NCBI GenBank assembly: GCA_022446795.1
Contig: JAKVBX010000001.1
Span: forward strand, 89,357 to 153,356
Origin: Phycisphaerales bacterium
GTDB taxonomy: Bacteria; Planctomycetota; Phycisphaerae; Phycisphaerales; SM1A02
Direction: 5' to 3'
DNA length: 64,000 nt
Notes under the pieces: generated by a model
What the model was told of the DNA's origin: nothing
Database searches by the model: none
The model's input: only the letters and a program-made list of their open reading frames with translations
Shown: positions 8,569-16,996 of the stretch, in pieces
Position numbering within the stretch: the first letter of the stretch is position 1
How the letters are laid out: each line of letters begins with the position of its first letter
Position numbers and translations under genes: made by a program

Positions 8569-10548
8569 GTGTCACCCCAGACCGCACCGTCGAGGACTGA
8601 TGCACCGACTCGGACAACGGTGACGCTGGTTGGCAATCCCAACGTCGGCAAGACCACGCTCTTCAATCGCCTCTGTGGACTCCGTGCCAAGGCCACCAAC
8701 CTGCCCGGTACCACGGTCGAAGCCCGCCGGGGATCCTGCCGCTGTGATGGCCAGGACATCCAGGTGGTTGATCTCCCGGGCGTCTACAGCATCGGGCTTG
8801 ACCAGCCGGAATCCCGATGCGCCGCCGCGTGCATCAATGGTGACCTGAGCGGCACACCGCAGCCGGATGTCGTGCTGCTGGTTCTCGACGCGACCAACCT
8901 GGCGAGAAACCTGCGAATCGCCAACGAGGTACTCAACACCGGTGCCCGCTGTGTCGTTGCGCTGACCATGACCGATGCGGCGTCACGAAAGGGACTGACC
9001 CTCGACGCCTCTCGAATTGAAGCCTATCTCGATTGCCCGGTTGTTCCCGTGATCGCACGCAACGGCACGGGCATCGAGACCCTGAAGGCCAGCCTGGCAC
9101 ACGCGAGATCAACCTCAGCGTCCCTTCCGGATCCCACCGACCAGCAGGCGGTCACGCAGTGGTCCAATGGCATCGTCCGCGAAGCCGCCGGTGGTGAACC
9201 CGGGGCCGCTGCAACCGGTCGATTATCCGATCGCCTCGATCTGGCCTTCGTTCATCCCGTGAGTGGCTTGCTGCTGTTCGCGGCCATCATGGCGGGGCTC
9301 TTCTACGTCATCTTCGCGCTGGCCGGAATCCCGATGGACCTGATCGAGTTGATCTTCGGGCACGTCGGTGGATGGCTGTCATCGGTGATGCCGGAGGGCG
9401 CCATACGCGACCTGGTCGTCGACGGCATCGTCGGAGGACTGGCGGGAACCGTCGTCTTCCTGCCCCAGATCCTGTTGCTGTTCTTCCTGATCAGCCTGCT
9501 GGAGGACACGGGCTACCTGGCCCGGGCCGCCTTCGTCATGGATCGGGTCATGCGGCGATTCGGCCTGCCCGGTCAAGCCTTCGTCCCGATGCTGTCGGCT
9601 CACGCCTGCGCCATCCCGGCCATCATGTCGGCCCGCCTGGTTCCGGATCGACGAGATCGAATCGCGGTCATCCTGGTCGCCCCCTTCCTCTCCTGCTCTG
9701 CTCGTCTGCCGGTCTACGTGCTGCTTCTCGGTGTCCTCTTCGCCGAACGACCGGCCCTGGCCGGCCTGGTATTCGCTGGTTGTTACGCCCTTGGCATCAT
9801 CGCCGCACTGCTTTCCGCACTGCTGGCCCGACGAACGCTGCTCAAGGGTCGCGCCCGTCCCATGGTGCTGGAACTGCCCGCGTATCGATGGCCATCCCTG
9901 CGAACCGCGCTGCTGACCGCCTGGGATCGCGGACTGCTGTTCATCCGCAAGGCCGGAACGGTGATCCTCGGCATCGTGATCGTGTTGTGGTGGCTCAGCG
10001 CCTATCCAAAGTACGACGCTTCCGCAGGAGTCGCCTCAGCCCAATCCGACACCACGGCGATCGTGGAGACCGGCGGCTCGGATCCGGCAATGACTCAACT
10101 GGAAACCGAGGACGCTGAGAGCCGTGCGGCCATGGCCCACTCCTTCGCCGGGCGCATCGGCCGCTTCGTCCAGCCCGTCTTTGAACCACTGGGATATGAC
10201 TGGCAACTGACCGTCGGCGTCATGACATCATTCGCAGCGCGGGAAGTCTTCGTGTCCACGATGGCCGTACTCGTCAGCGGTAGTGATGACGTCGATGATC
10301 CCTCGGTCATCACCCGGATCGAACAGGCCAGGCAGGACGATGGCAGCCCGATGCTCACACCGTCCACGGCCGCGAGCCTGCTGGTCTTCTTCGTCCTGGC
10401 CATGCAGTGCCTTCCCACGCTGGCCGTCACCGCCCGTGAAGCCGGCGGTTGGAAGTGGGCCATCCTGCAACTGGCCTGGATGACAGCGGTCGCCTGGGGG
10501 GCCGCCTGGATCACGCGAATGCTGGTTCAGGCCGGGGGCCTTGCCTGA
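8569..10548 (+). CDS. feoB: ferrous iron transporter B
   Basis: A 659-residue membrane GTPase that imports Fe(II). The N-terminal G domain shows G1 (GNPNVGKT, residues 22-29), the switch region TNLPGTTVE, and G3 (DLPGVYS). The membrane part contains the two Gate-type regions with conserved Cys, for example in APFLSCSARLPVYVLLLG, which fits FeoB. One oddity is the G4 motif, usually NxxD, which reads TMTD here, so the Asn that contacts guanine is missing. The protein is shorter than E. coli FeoB (about 770) but normal for the wider family. Start GTG 8569 follows feoA closely; the gene overlaps the next by one base. Confidence 0.93.
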   Translation: MSPQTAPSRTDAPTRTTVTLVGNPNVGKTTLFNRLCGLRAKATNLPGTTVEARRGSCRCDGQDIQVVDLPGVYSIGLDQPESRCAAACINGDLSGTPQPDVVLLVLDATNLARNLRIANEVLNTGARCVVALTMTDAASRKGLTLDASRIEAYLDCPVVPVIARNGTGIETLKASLAHARSTSASLPDPTDQQAVTQWSNGIVREAAGGEPGAAATGRLSDRLDLAFVHPVSGLLLFAAIMAGLFYVIFALAGIPMDLIELIFGHVGGWLSSVMPEGAIRDLVVDGIVGGLAGTVVFLPQILLLFFLISLLEDTGYLARAAFVMDRVMRRFGLPGQAFVPMLSAHACAIPAIMSARLVPDRRDRIAVILVAPFLSCSARLPVYVLLLGVLFAERPALAGLVFAGCYALGIIAALLSALLARRTLLKGRARPMVLELPAYRWPSLRTALLTAWDRGLLFIRKAGTVILGIVIVLWWLSAYPKYDASAGVASAQSDTTAIVETGGSDPAMTQLETEDAESRAAMAHSFAGRIGRFVQPVFEPLGYDWQLTVGVMTSFAAREVFVSTMAVLVSGSDDVDDPSVITRIEQARQDDGSPMLTPSTAASLLVFFVLAMQCLPTLAVTAREAGGWKWAILQLAWMTAVAWGAAWITRMLVQAGGLA

Positions 10549-10733
10549 TGCCCGTGGGCGACTGGCAATTCTGGGTCGTCACCGTCCTGGCGGCCGGAGC
10601 GGCCCTGGTATTGCTGAGACCGTTGTTCTCCCGGCTCAAGACCGGACGAACAGCCCGCTCCAGCCGGGCCAGCCTGACGGTCGAGGGTCGACAGGTGAGA
10701 CAATCCCGACGATCCTCTGCAGACAATGGTTGA
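10548..10733 (+). CDS. small single-span membrane protein after feoB
   Basis: A 61-residue protein whose ATG overlaps the feoB stop (TGATG). Residues about 7-24 form one transmembrane helix (FWVVTVLAAGAALVLLR) followed by a basic cytoplasmic tail rich in Arg and Ser. Position and shape resemble the FeoB-associated small membrane proteins found after feoB in other bacteria, but the cysteines of that family are absent. I infer a minor Feo accessory. Its last codons overlap the start of the DUF2520 gene by 8 bp. Confidence 0.6.
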   Translation: MPVGDWQFWVVTVLAAGAALVLLRPLFSRLKTGRTARSSRASLTVEGRQVRQSRRSSADNG

Positions 10734-11595
10734 TCGATCCACGCCCATCACGATCGTCGGTGCCGGTGCGCTGGGCCAGGCCCTGGCCAGGAGCATCCAC
10801 GCGGCCGGCCGCCCGGTCGACACGATCGTGAGCCGCTCGAATGAACGAGGCGCCACGCTCGCCGAGGAGGTCAACGCCCAGTTGGTGAACTCCGCCCGGG
10901 ACATAGCCAGTGCAGCCGTCATCCTCTGTGTTCCCGATGACCACATCACCGGTGTCGCAGAACTGCTGGAGGCGCCCGCTGGCGGCATCGTCACCCATTG
11001 CGCCGGTTCACGGGGACTCGATGTTCTGCGAAACGCCGTATCGACCAGCGCCCATGTCGGCTCGCTGCATCCGGTCATGGTCCTGGCCCAGGCCGGCCGA
11101 GGACCCGATGCCCTGCGCGGCGCCACCGCGGCCATCGAAGGCGATGAGGTCTCCGGTCCCTGGTTGAGTGATCTCGCTACCGACATCGGCATGCGCCCGG
11201 TCGACATCCCCCCCGATCAACGAGCGCTCTACCACCTCTCGGCCGCCATGGTCGGTGGACTGATGACTGGCCTGCTCGCGGCTGCCGCGGACCTCTGGCA
11301 ACTGCTGGACCTGGATCGGGACACCGCCGTGTCTGCACTGGCGCCCATGGTCCGGGAAGCTGGCCGGAATCTCGAGGTGCTCGGTGTCCCCGCGGTGGTC
11401 ATGGGACCCGCTGCACGGGGAGACACAGGCACCATCCAGAAGCACCTCGATGAGTTGGCCGATCACGCACCGCACCTGCTGCCGTTGTACCGCGAGCTGG
11501 TGCTGCTGAGCATCCCCTATGCCCAGGAACAGGGCATACTGGATACCGATACCGCGTCAGCGGTGCAGCGCGTCATCGACTCCACTCGATCATGA
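10726..11595 (+). CDS. Rossmann-fold DUF2520 dehydrogenase-like protein
   Basis: A 289-residue protein with an N-terminal nucleotide-binding motif (ITIVGAGALGQALA, GxGxxG) and a C-terminal helical domain of the DUF2520 type. Proteins of this architecture resemble F420/NADP-dependent reductases and ketopantoate-type dehydrogenases; in many bacteria they lie near pantothenate genes, which are absent here. The motif GSLHPVMVLAQ in the middle matches the conserved SxHP segment. The gene overlaps the small membrane protein by 8 bp and so is probably translated from the feo transcript, although a link to iron is not evident. The stop codon lies inside a 14-bp perfect palindrome shared with the convergent gene. 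Confidence 0.8.
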   Translation: MVDRSTPITIVGAGALGQALARSIHAAGRPVDTIVSRSNERGATLAEEVNAQLVNSARDIASAAVILCVPDDHITGVAELLEAPAGGIVTHCAGSRGLDVLRNAVSTSAHVGSLHPVMVLAQAGRGPDALRGATAAIEGDEVSGPWLSDLATDIGMRPVDIPPDQRALYHLSAAMVGGLMTGLLAAAADLWQLLDLDRDTAVSALAPMVREAGRNLEVLGVPAVVMGPAARGDTGTIQKHLDELADHAPHLLPLYRELVLLSIPYAQEQGILDTDTASAVQRVIDSTRS

Positions 11596-11606
11596 TCACG
11601 TGATCA
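11593..11606. repeat. 14-bp palindrome containing both convergent stop codons
   Basis: TGATCACGTGATCA is a perfect palindrome. Its first TGA is the stop of the plus-strand DUF2520 gene and its last TCA is the reverse complement of the TGA stop of the minus-strand gene. Confidence 0.8.
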
Positions 11607-12917
11607 GGAAGACCACTCGGACAACAGCAGCAGGACGTCATCGACGTCCACGGTCCCGTCGAAATCCAGGTCCGGACCACAACTGCCGGTCCACGGGCCC
11701 CATGATTCCAGGATCAGCAGCAGATCGTCAACGCCGACATCGCCATCACCATTGGCATCGCCCGGCGAGAGCTTGACCGCCATGACGTCCGACCCGCCAA
11801 GCGTCGAAACGGCCATGTGGCCGCCCGGCGACATCGGACCGAAACTGGAAGCAACGTCCAGGTAACTGCCGAACACGCGATCCTCCAGGGGCACGATCTC
11901 GCTGGTTCCGGCTGGCCAGAGGTACATCTTCGAGTCGTAGTTGGGAAGCTCAAGCGTCATGAGGATGACGGCACCACTGCTGTCGATCTCCGCCGTCGCG
12001 AGTTGGACCTCTTCCGGCAGGATGAGGATCTCCGGTTCACCACCGGGCATGCCCCGCCAGACGCTGAACATGGCATCGGCCTGGAAGTCCCGACCGATGC
12101 CGGCCAACTGACCGGTCTCGATATTGAACGTGGTCTCGTTCAACCAGGACACCGCGGGCCCATTGACCACCTCACCACTGATCGGGTCATAGGTCGCCAC
12201 TGTCCACTCGGACAGGCTCTTGGCCGTCGCCGCGTAGATGACGCCATCTGTCGTCAGACCGAGGAGGCTGGATGAGTTGACGGCCCCGAGCGTGTCATGG
12301 ATGTCGATGGCCGGAAGACCGTCGTTGAAGTACCAAAGGAACGCGTGGTACTGCTGAGCCACTTCCATGATGCCACAGGCCACCGGCGAACCATCCGAGA
12401 GGCGACCAACCACTTCCGGGAAAAGTGAACCGTCACCGCCCTCGATGGTCACGACGCTTCCATCCTCGCGGCAATGCCGACCGGTCCACACGGACGAGCC
12501 GTGGCCACCGGAGTTCCGAACGACCGCCTGGCCATCAATGCCGCCAACGAAGGACGTCCACGCCGGCGTTGACGGCACGACCCAGTGATCCGTGATCGTG
12601 CCTTCGAAGTTGATGCGGAAGGCGCGGGAGCCTCCGCCGTGCTCGGCGTCACCCCACAGGGCGTCGTTCTCACCCAGCGACATGCCACGGGAAGAGCTGT
12701 AGGTCGAGACATCAAGAACCAGTTCGCCGGCTCGCCAGGTCGCCGCTCGGGTGGGACCCGTCGAGGTATTGAACAGCGAACCTGATACACGAAGATCATC
12801 AGACACCGAACTGATGGACACCCGGGGGAAATCCGGGTGAGCCTCCAGTTCGACAATGGCGTACCGATCCGTCCCCAGGAGGCAGGACACGGCAAGTGAA
12901 ACGGTGGCAAGGATCAT
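11604..12917 (-). CDS. exported repeat protein with dockerin-like C-terminus
   Basis: A 437-residue secreted protein. I chose ATG 12917, preceded by GAAAGG, because it places a signal peptide (ILATVSLAVSCLLG) at the N-terminus; the open frame extends 24 codons upstream without export features. The body has short repeats in which a phrase such as HAFLWYFNDG or RAATWRAGE recurs, reminiscent of HAF-type extracellular repeats, and probably forms a propeller. The end carries two calcium-loop repeats (NGDGDVGVDDLLLIL and DFDGTVDVDDVLLLL) and ends SEWSS. Function is unknown; surface attachment or secretion is likely. Confidence 0.75.
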   Translation of the reverse strand: MILATVSLAVSCLLGTDRYAIVELEAHPDFPRVSISSVSDDLRVSGSLFNTSTGPTRAATWRAGELVLDVSTYSSSRGMSLGENDALWGDAEHGGGSRAFRINFEGTITDHWVVPSTPAWTSFVGGIDGQAVVRNSGGHGSSVWTGRHCREDGSVVTIEGGDGSLFPEVVGRLSDGSPVACGIMEVAQQYHAFLWYFNDGLPAIDIHDTLGAVNSSSLLGLTTDGVIYAATAKSLSEWTVATYDPISGEVVNGPAVSWLNETTFNIETGQLAGIGRDFQADAMFSVWRGMPGGEPEILILPEEVQLATAEIDSSGAVILMTLELPNYDSKMYLWPAGTSEIVPLEDRVFGSYLDVASSFGPMSPGGHMAVSTLGGSDVMAVKLSPGDANGDGDVGVDDLLLILESWGPWTGSCGPDLDFDGTVDVDDVLLLLSEWSS

Positions 12918-13046
12918 GGACAGGCCTTTCTTCGTTGGCGCAAAGCACCAGACCAGTGATGAAGCATCTCGGCTCTCACCGTTCTGCAACCGGATTCGCC
13001 TCTCCCAAGACCAGTCCGGTTGTGCCCCAACGAGGGGCCCATGGGG

Positions 13047-13649
13047 TCAGTCGTCGCCTTCCCTGACGATAGTGACCTCGGGTTCAAAGTCAATGCGTTT
13101 GACGGGCGCCGGCTTGCCGATCCGCGTTCCGCAGTTCGAACAAGTCGATTTCTGCTCGTCCGCCCAGAATTCCTCCATGGCCTGGGCAAAGTGCTCGACG
13201 ATGTCGGCACAGTCGAATTCCTGATCATGCACCAGTTCGAAGCACGATGGGCAGTAGAACTGCTGGTGCTCCGTCTCCCCTGGCGGGCGTCGACGCTCCA
13301 CCACCACGCCGATGGTGCCGGGTGGACGCTGAGGCGCATGAGGAACACCGCCCGGGATGAAGAACGTCTCACCCTCCCGGATCGGGACCGGCTTCAGCCC
13401 GTCCTCGTCCCGGATGATGACGACGATGTCGCCCTTCAACTGGAAGAAGTACTCCTCCGAATTGGTCACGTGAAAGTCGTTGCGGGCGTTGGGCCCACCG
13501 ATGACCATGACAAAGAAGTTCTTACCGTCATAGAGATACTTGTTGCCCACTGGCGGCTTGAAGTCTGCCGCATTCTCGACAACCCACTTGGCGAGGTTGA
13601 CCGGGGCTTCGCAGGCATGAAGGTCCAGGGACATGTCGCGGGGCTCCAT
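13047..13649 (-). CDS. nbaC: 3-hydroxyanthranilate 3,4-dioxygenase
   Basis: A 200-residue cupin enzyme that opens the ring of 3-hydroxyanthranilate, a step of tryptophan breakdown or NAD synthesis through quinolinate. The iron ligands are visible as His 60 and Glu 66 (NDFHVTNSEEYFFQ) and His 104 (VPHAPQRP). The C-terminus holds the second metal site of bacterial enzymes, with CPSC (133-136) and CSNC (170-173). The frame is open to 14063, but the family length supports ATG 13649; a second ATG at 13634 has a better placed GGAG and could be the true start. No other kynurenine pathway gene is in the window. Confidence 0.9.
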   Translation of the reverse strand: MEPRDMSLDLHACEAPVNLAKWVVENAADFKPPVGNKYLYDGKNFFVMVIGGPNARNDFHVTNSEEYFFQLKGDIVVIIRDEDGLKPVPIREGETFFIPGGVPHAPQRPPGTIGVVVERRRPPGETEHQQFYCPSCFELVHDQEFDCADIVEHFAQAMEEFWADEQKSTCSNCGTRIGKPAPVKRIDFEPEVTIVREGDD

Positions 13650-13674
13650 CGGGCTCGGGGGCACGGATCGGCGG

Positions 13675-13680
13675 TACCCT
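13675..13680 (+). promoter_or_regulatory. TANNNT box 8 nt before a start codon
   Basis: TACCCT lies eight bases before ATG 13689, and no Shine-Dalgarno is present. This is the spacing expected for a leaderless transcript. Confidence 0.45.
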
Positions 13681-13688
13681 AGCACGCC

Positions 13689-14108
13689 ATGGACCCCCTC
13701 AAGCGTGCCCGATTCGACAAGTTGCTGGAATCCGTCCTGAACAGCCTGCATAACCGGATCCACCGCCTGCTGGAGGAAGTGCCCCTGGTCGTTGAGGACA
13801 CCCCCGCCCCGGAACTCCTCGAGGAACTGAACTGTGCACCGGATGAGATCTGCGGGCTCTACAGTGGCCTGATGCTGACGGAGCGCAGCATTGACGACCT
13901 GCCGAGCCTCCCGGACACCATCTACCTCTACCGCGAGGGCATCCTGGCGATCGCCGGAGGCTGGGACACCTGGAATGATGAAGAGGATGGCACGCCAATG
14001 GGAGGAGATGACGTCATCCGCGAGGAAATCCGGATCACGATCCTGCACGAGGTGGGACATCACTTCGGTCTCGAGGAGGACGACCTCGAAGCCCTGGGCT
14101 ATGCCTAG
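13689..14108 (+). CDS. zincin-like metallopeptidase family protein
   Basis: A 139-residue cytoplasmic protein of the small metallopeptidase (Zincin_1, former DUF1025) family. The zinc-binding signature HEVGHHFGL lies at residues 120-128 with Glu 121 as the would-be catalytic base, followed by an acidic EEDDL segment that can supply the third ligand. Family members are about 110-140 residues, so the length is normal. Substrates are not established for this family. The start ATG 13689 has no ribosome site but a TANNNT box eight bases upstream. The gene is divergent from the dioxygenase gene and nearly abuts the convergent proline-racemase-family gene. Confidence 0.85.
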   Translation: MDPLKRARFDKLLESVLNSLHNRIHRLLEEVPLVVEDTPAPELLEELNCAPDEICGLYSGLMLTERSIDDLPSLPDTIYLYREGILAIAGGWDTWNDEEDGTPMGGDDVIREEIRITILHEVGHHFGLEEDDLEALGYA

Positions 14109-14111
14109 ACC

Positions 14112-15116
14112 CTAGTGCAGCAGGAACCCACCGCCCAGGGGATCGTCATCCTCCACGATGAACTCATGCCGTCCGGTCAGGCTCGCCCGCCCCGTCACCT
14201 CGGGAATGATGACTTCACGCTGCCCGATCCGGTCGACCTCCGCCACGCTCACGTCGAAGGTCGTCCCGAGGATGCTCTCGATGGTGATGACCTCCCCGGT
14301 GGCCAGGTCGCCGCGGGCGTGATGAATCGCCGCTCGACCACTGACGCCGGTCCCGGTCGGTGATCGATCGACTTCACCGTCAGCAAAGACGCAGACATTC
14401 CGGCTGTGGGCCTCACCGTGCGCCGGCCCGACCAGGATCACGCCGTAGAGGAAATCCAGGTCACTCGCCTGCGGAGCATGCTTGATCTCCCGGGACGCCA
14501 TGACGGAATGCTTGATCGCCATCGCCACCTCGACGATGCGATCCGTTGCCCCGGGCACCAGCGGCACGTCCAGTTCGGCGGCATCAACGTAGGCATAGAA
14601 CGCCCCGCCGAAGGCCAGGTCGAACCGGACCTCGCCCAGCCCGGGCACCTCGACCTGCCCGCCAGACTCGGCCACGAATGACGGAACGTTCCGGAATGAA
14701 ACGCGATCGATCCCATCACCGTCGAATTGAACACGGGCCGTGACGCGACCGGCCGGGGTGTCGAAGCGGATCACCGGATCCGACGGGTCCAACGGAATCA
14801 GACCCTCCGGCGGCCCCAGCATCGCCAACGCGATGATCCCATGACCACACATCGTGCTGAATCCCTCGTTGTGAAGGAACAGCACACCGACATCACCATC
14901 AGTGGTCGCCGGAGGTGTCAGGATCGCGCCGTACATGTCCCGATGCCCACGCGGCTCCCACATCAAGACACGTCGAAGTTCGTCGAAATGTTGCATGGCA
15001 TGCGCCCGACGTTCCAGCATGGTCTCGCCGAGCATCGCAGGAACACCATCAACAATGATGCGCAGCGGCTCACCCGCCGTGTGCCCGTCAATCGTTTTCC
15101 AGAACCGTCTGGCCAT
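14112..15116 (-). CDS. proline racemase family; probable trans-3-hydroxy-L-proline dehydratase
   Basis: A 334-residue enzyme of the proline racemase superfamily. The first active-site motif is intact (MCGHG, Cys 90). The second, DRSPCGTG in racemases and 4-hydroxyproline epimerases, reads DRSPTGTG with Thr 254 in place of Cys. A Cys/Thr pair is the known signature of trans-3-hydroxy-L-proline dehydratases, which convert the substrate to pyrroline-2-carboxylate. I therefore favour dehydratase activity; collagen-type material would be a natural source of the substrate. No pyrroline-2-carboxylate reductase is seen nearby. The start has no ribosome site but TACCGT six bases upstream. Confidence 0.85.
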   Translation of the reverse strand: MARRFWKTIDGHTAGEPLRIIVDGVPAMLGETMLERRAHAMQHFDELRRVLMWEPRGHRDMYGAILTPPATTDGDVGVLFLHNEGFSTMCGHGIIALAMLGPPEGLIPLDPSDPVIRFDTPAGRVTARVQFDGDGIDRVSFRNVPSFVAESGGQVEVPGLGEVRFDLAFGGAFYAYVDAAELDVPLVPGATDRIVEVAMAIKHSVMASREIKHAPQASDLDFLYGVILVGPAHGEAHSRNVCVFADGEVDRSPTGTGVSGRAAIHHARGDLATGEVITIESILGTTFDVSVAEVDRIGQREVIIPEVTGRASLTGRHEFIVEDDDPLGGGFLLH

Positions 15117-15122
15117 GCCACT

Positions 15123-15128
15123 ACGGTA
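15123..15128 (-). promoter_or_regulatory. TANNNT box 6 nt before a start codon
   Basis: On the minus strand TACCGT ends six bases before the ATG at 15116, with no Shine-Dalgarno between them. Confidence 0.45.
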
Positions 15129-15292
15129 CCGTGCCCATGCGAGACTTCAACCGATTCTGAAACGGGCCGAACACCACAGCCACAGGCAACCTCAAGCGAT
15201 TACTGGACGTAGGCCTTGGTAGCGGTGGTGCCACGCTCGGAGACCACCGCCCAGGTGCAGTTCGATACCACGGGACAGTGAGGAGTCTCCCA

Positions 15293-15934
15293 ATGAAATC
15301 GACATACATCATTGCTGTCGGTGCGCTCGCATTCGCCACCACGGCAACGTCGACGACCTTTGATTCGAACCTGATCGTCAATGGTTCATTCGAGGAACAC
15401 ATCGTCAGTGGAAGTTGGGACCTCTATGAGGAGATTCCGGGATGGACCCTGGAATCAGGCCCGGGTATCGAACTGCAACGTGGAGTGGGCGGCTGGGACG
15501 CCCACCACGGAGAGCAGTGGCTGGAACTGGACGCGGACGAAAACGGGCCCGGCGGCGGTCGCATCTCCGGCGAACAGGGATCATCCGTGCTGTCGCAGCA
15601 TGTGCAGACCGTCATGGGCCAGTACTACATGCTGACGCTGTCCTTCTCACCTCGACCGGGGGTGGACGACAACCATCTCATCGTCAAGTGGAACCACGAG
15701 GTGATCATCGACCATGTCGACAGTGGACTCGGTCTGAAGAACACGTCCTGGCAGACCATCAACATCCTGATCCAGGGCGATGGCGGACTGTCCAAGCTCG
15801 AACTGGGTGATATGAGCGTCAATGACACGCTGGGGACCTTCGTCGATGGCGTGAGCCTGGTGGCCGTACCGGCCCCCGCGACACTCGCCCTGCTCGTCCT
15901 GCCGCTTGCCGCCCGAAGTCGTCGGCGCCGATGA
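15293..15934 (+). CDS. exported carbohydrate-binding-like protein with sorting tag
   Basis: A 213-residue secreted protein. ATG 15293 is preceded by AGGAG and gives a signal peptide. The mature part begins NLIVNGSFEE and continues with PGWTLESGPGIELQ and GEQWLELD, the pattern of DUF642/choice-of-anchor C modules that have a galactose-binding-like jelly-roll fold. The C-terminus is a sorting tag: VPAPATLALLVLPLAARS followed by RRRR, similar to that of the protein at 7336-7917. It probably binds an outer-surface polysaccharide. No cysteine is present in the mature domain. Confidence 0.75.
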   Translation: MKSTYIIAVGALAFATTATSTTFDSNLIVNGSFEEHIVSGSWDLYEEIPGWTLESGPGIELQRGVGGWDAHHGEQWLELDADENGPGGGRISGEQGSSVLSQHVQTVMGQYYMLTLSFSPRPGVDDNHLIVKWNHEVIIDHVDSGLGLKNTSWQTINILIQGDGGLSKLELGDMSVNDTLGTFVDGVSLVAVPAPATLALLVLPLAARSRRRR

Positions 15935-15959
15935 CCGACACAATCGGGCCTGGGTGACA

Positions 15960-15965
15960 TAGTCT
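15960..15965 (+). promoter_or_regulatory. TANNNT box 7 nt before a start codon
   Basis: TAGTCT lies seven bases before ATG 15973 and no Shine-Dalgarno is evident. Confidence 0.35.
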
Positions 15966-15972
15966 GTCCGGA

Positions 15973-16962
15973 ATGTCCGTACGTTCCATTTCGGCAATCT
16001 GCTTCTTCTCCGTTCTCCTTGGCACCAGCCTGGTCGCGTGCCGCACACCGGAAACACGGTCGCTGCTGGGCCAGTCGCTGCAGGCGCCCGAACTTCCTGA
16101 TGACGTCATGGCCAAACGCAGCATGGCACTGGAACATGCCCGGACCATTCTCGCGGTACATCCCGAGAGCGAAGAGGCCCTGATCTGGGTTGGCCGCCGG
16201 ACCGCCTACCTGGGCCGGTACCGCGAAGCCGTCGACATCTACACCGACGCCCTGCTCCTGCACCCGGACAGCCATCGGCTCCGGCGACATCGCGGACACC
16301 GGTACATCACCCTGAGGCAGTTCGATGCCGCCATCGCCGATCTGCAGGAAGCCGATGCGCTTTCACGCGATCTTCCTGATCGTGTGGAAGCAGATGGCAT
16401 GCCCAATGCCCAGGGGCGACCCCGAAGCACGACCAAGGGGAACATCCTCTACCACCTCGCGCTGGCCCGGTATCTCACGGGCGACTACGCCACGGCAGCC
16501 CTCGACTTCAAGCGATGTCTTGACCTGGCCACCAATGACGACATGCGGGTCGCCGCCGCCTACTGGGTCTATCTCTCCGCCCGCCGGGCTGACGAACAGG
16601 ACCTGGCTTCCGACGCCCTGGCGGTTGCCACACCCGACATGGACCTGCTCGAGAACCACACCTATCACGTGCTCCTGCTGACCTTCCAGGATGTCGCGAT
16701 CGAGGATGGACCACCCTCTCACCTGGACGCCGGCGTCGATGAAGCCACCCTGTCCTACGGCCTGGCCATGAACGCCGCCCTGGCTGGACGTGACGAGGAG
16801 GCCCGCGACAAGTTGCTGTCCATCATTGAAGAAACCAACTGGGCGGCCTTCGGGCACATCGCTGCCGAAGCGGACCTGGCCAGAGCTCCCTCTGGATCGA
16901 TCCTGCTCGCGTCCCCCGACTCCGCTGATCTGCCCGCCGAACCAGTCCAGCCCAAAAAGTGA
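15973..16962 (+). CDS. TPR lipoprotein
   Basis: A 329-residue predicted lipoprotein with lipobox LVAC (Cys 23). The mature part is helical with tetratricopeptide repeats, seen as pairs such as AKRSMALEHARTILAVHPES, ALIWVGRRTAYLGRYREAVD and the conserved spacing of Ala, Gly, Tyr and Pro over about residues 50-190. TPR lipoproteins act as periplasmic scaffolds in envelope complexes. No enzyme domain is visible. The gene stands alone between a tagged exported protein and a hairpin terminator. Confidence 0.78.
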   Translation: MSVRSISAICFFSVLLGTSLVACRTPETRSLLGQSLQAPELPDDVMAKRSMALEHARTILAVHPESEEALIWVGRRTAYLGRYREAVDIYTDALLLHPDSHRLRRHRGHRYITLRQFDAAIADLQEADALSRDLPDRVEADGMPNAQGRPRSTTKGNILYHLALARYLTGDYATAALDFKRCLDLATNDDMRVAAAYWVYLSARRADEQDLASDALAVATPDMDLLENHTYHVLLLTFQDVAIEDGPPSHLDAGVDEATLSYGLAMNAALAGRDEEARDKLLSIIEETNWAAFGHIAAEADLARAPSGSILLASPDSADLPAEPVQPKK

Positions 16963-16996
16963 CAGGCCCCTCTCCCTTTCGGGTTCGGGGCCTGTC
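16961..16996 (+). terminator. hairpin after the TPR lipoprotein gene
   Basis: GACAGGCCCC (16961-16970) pairs perfectly with 16987-16996 and overlaps the stop codon. There is no T tract afterwards, so termination may be weak or factor-dependent. Confidence 0.5.
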
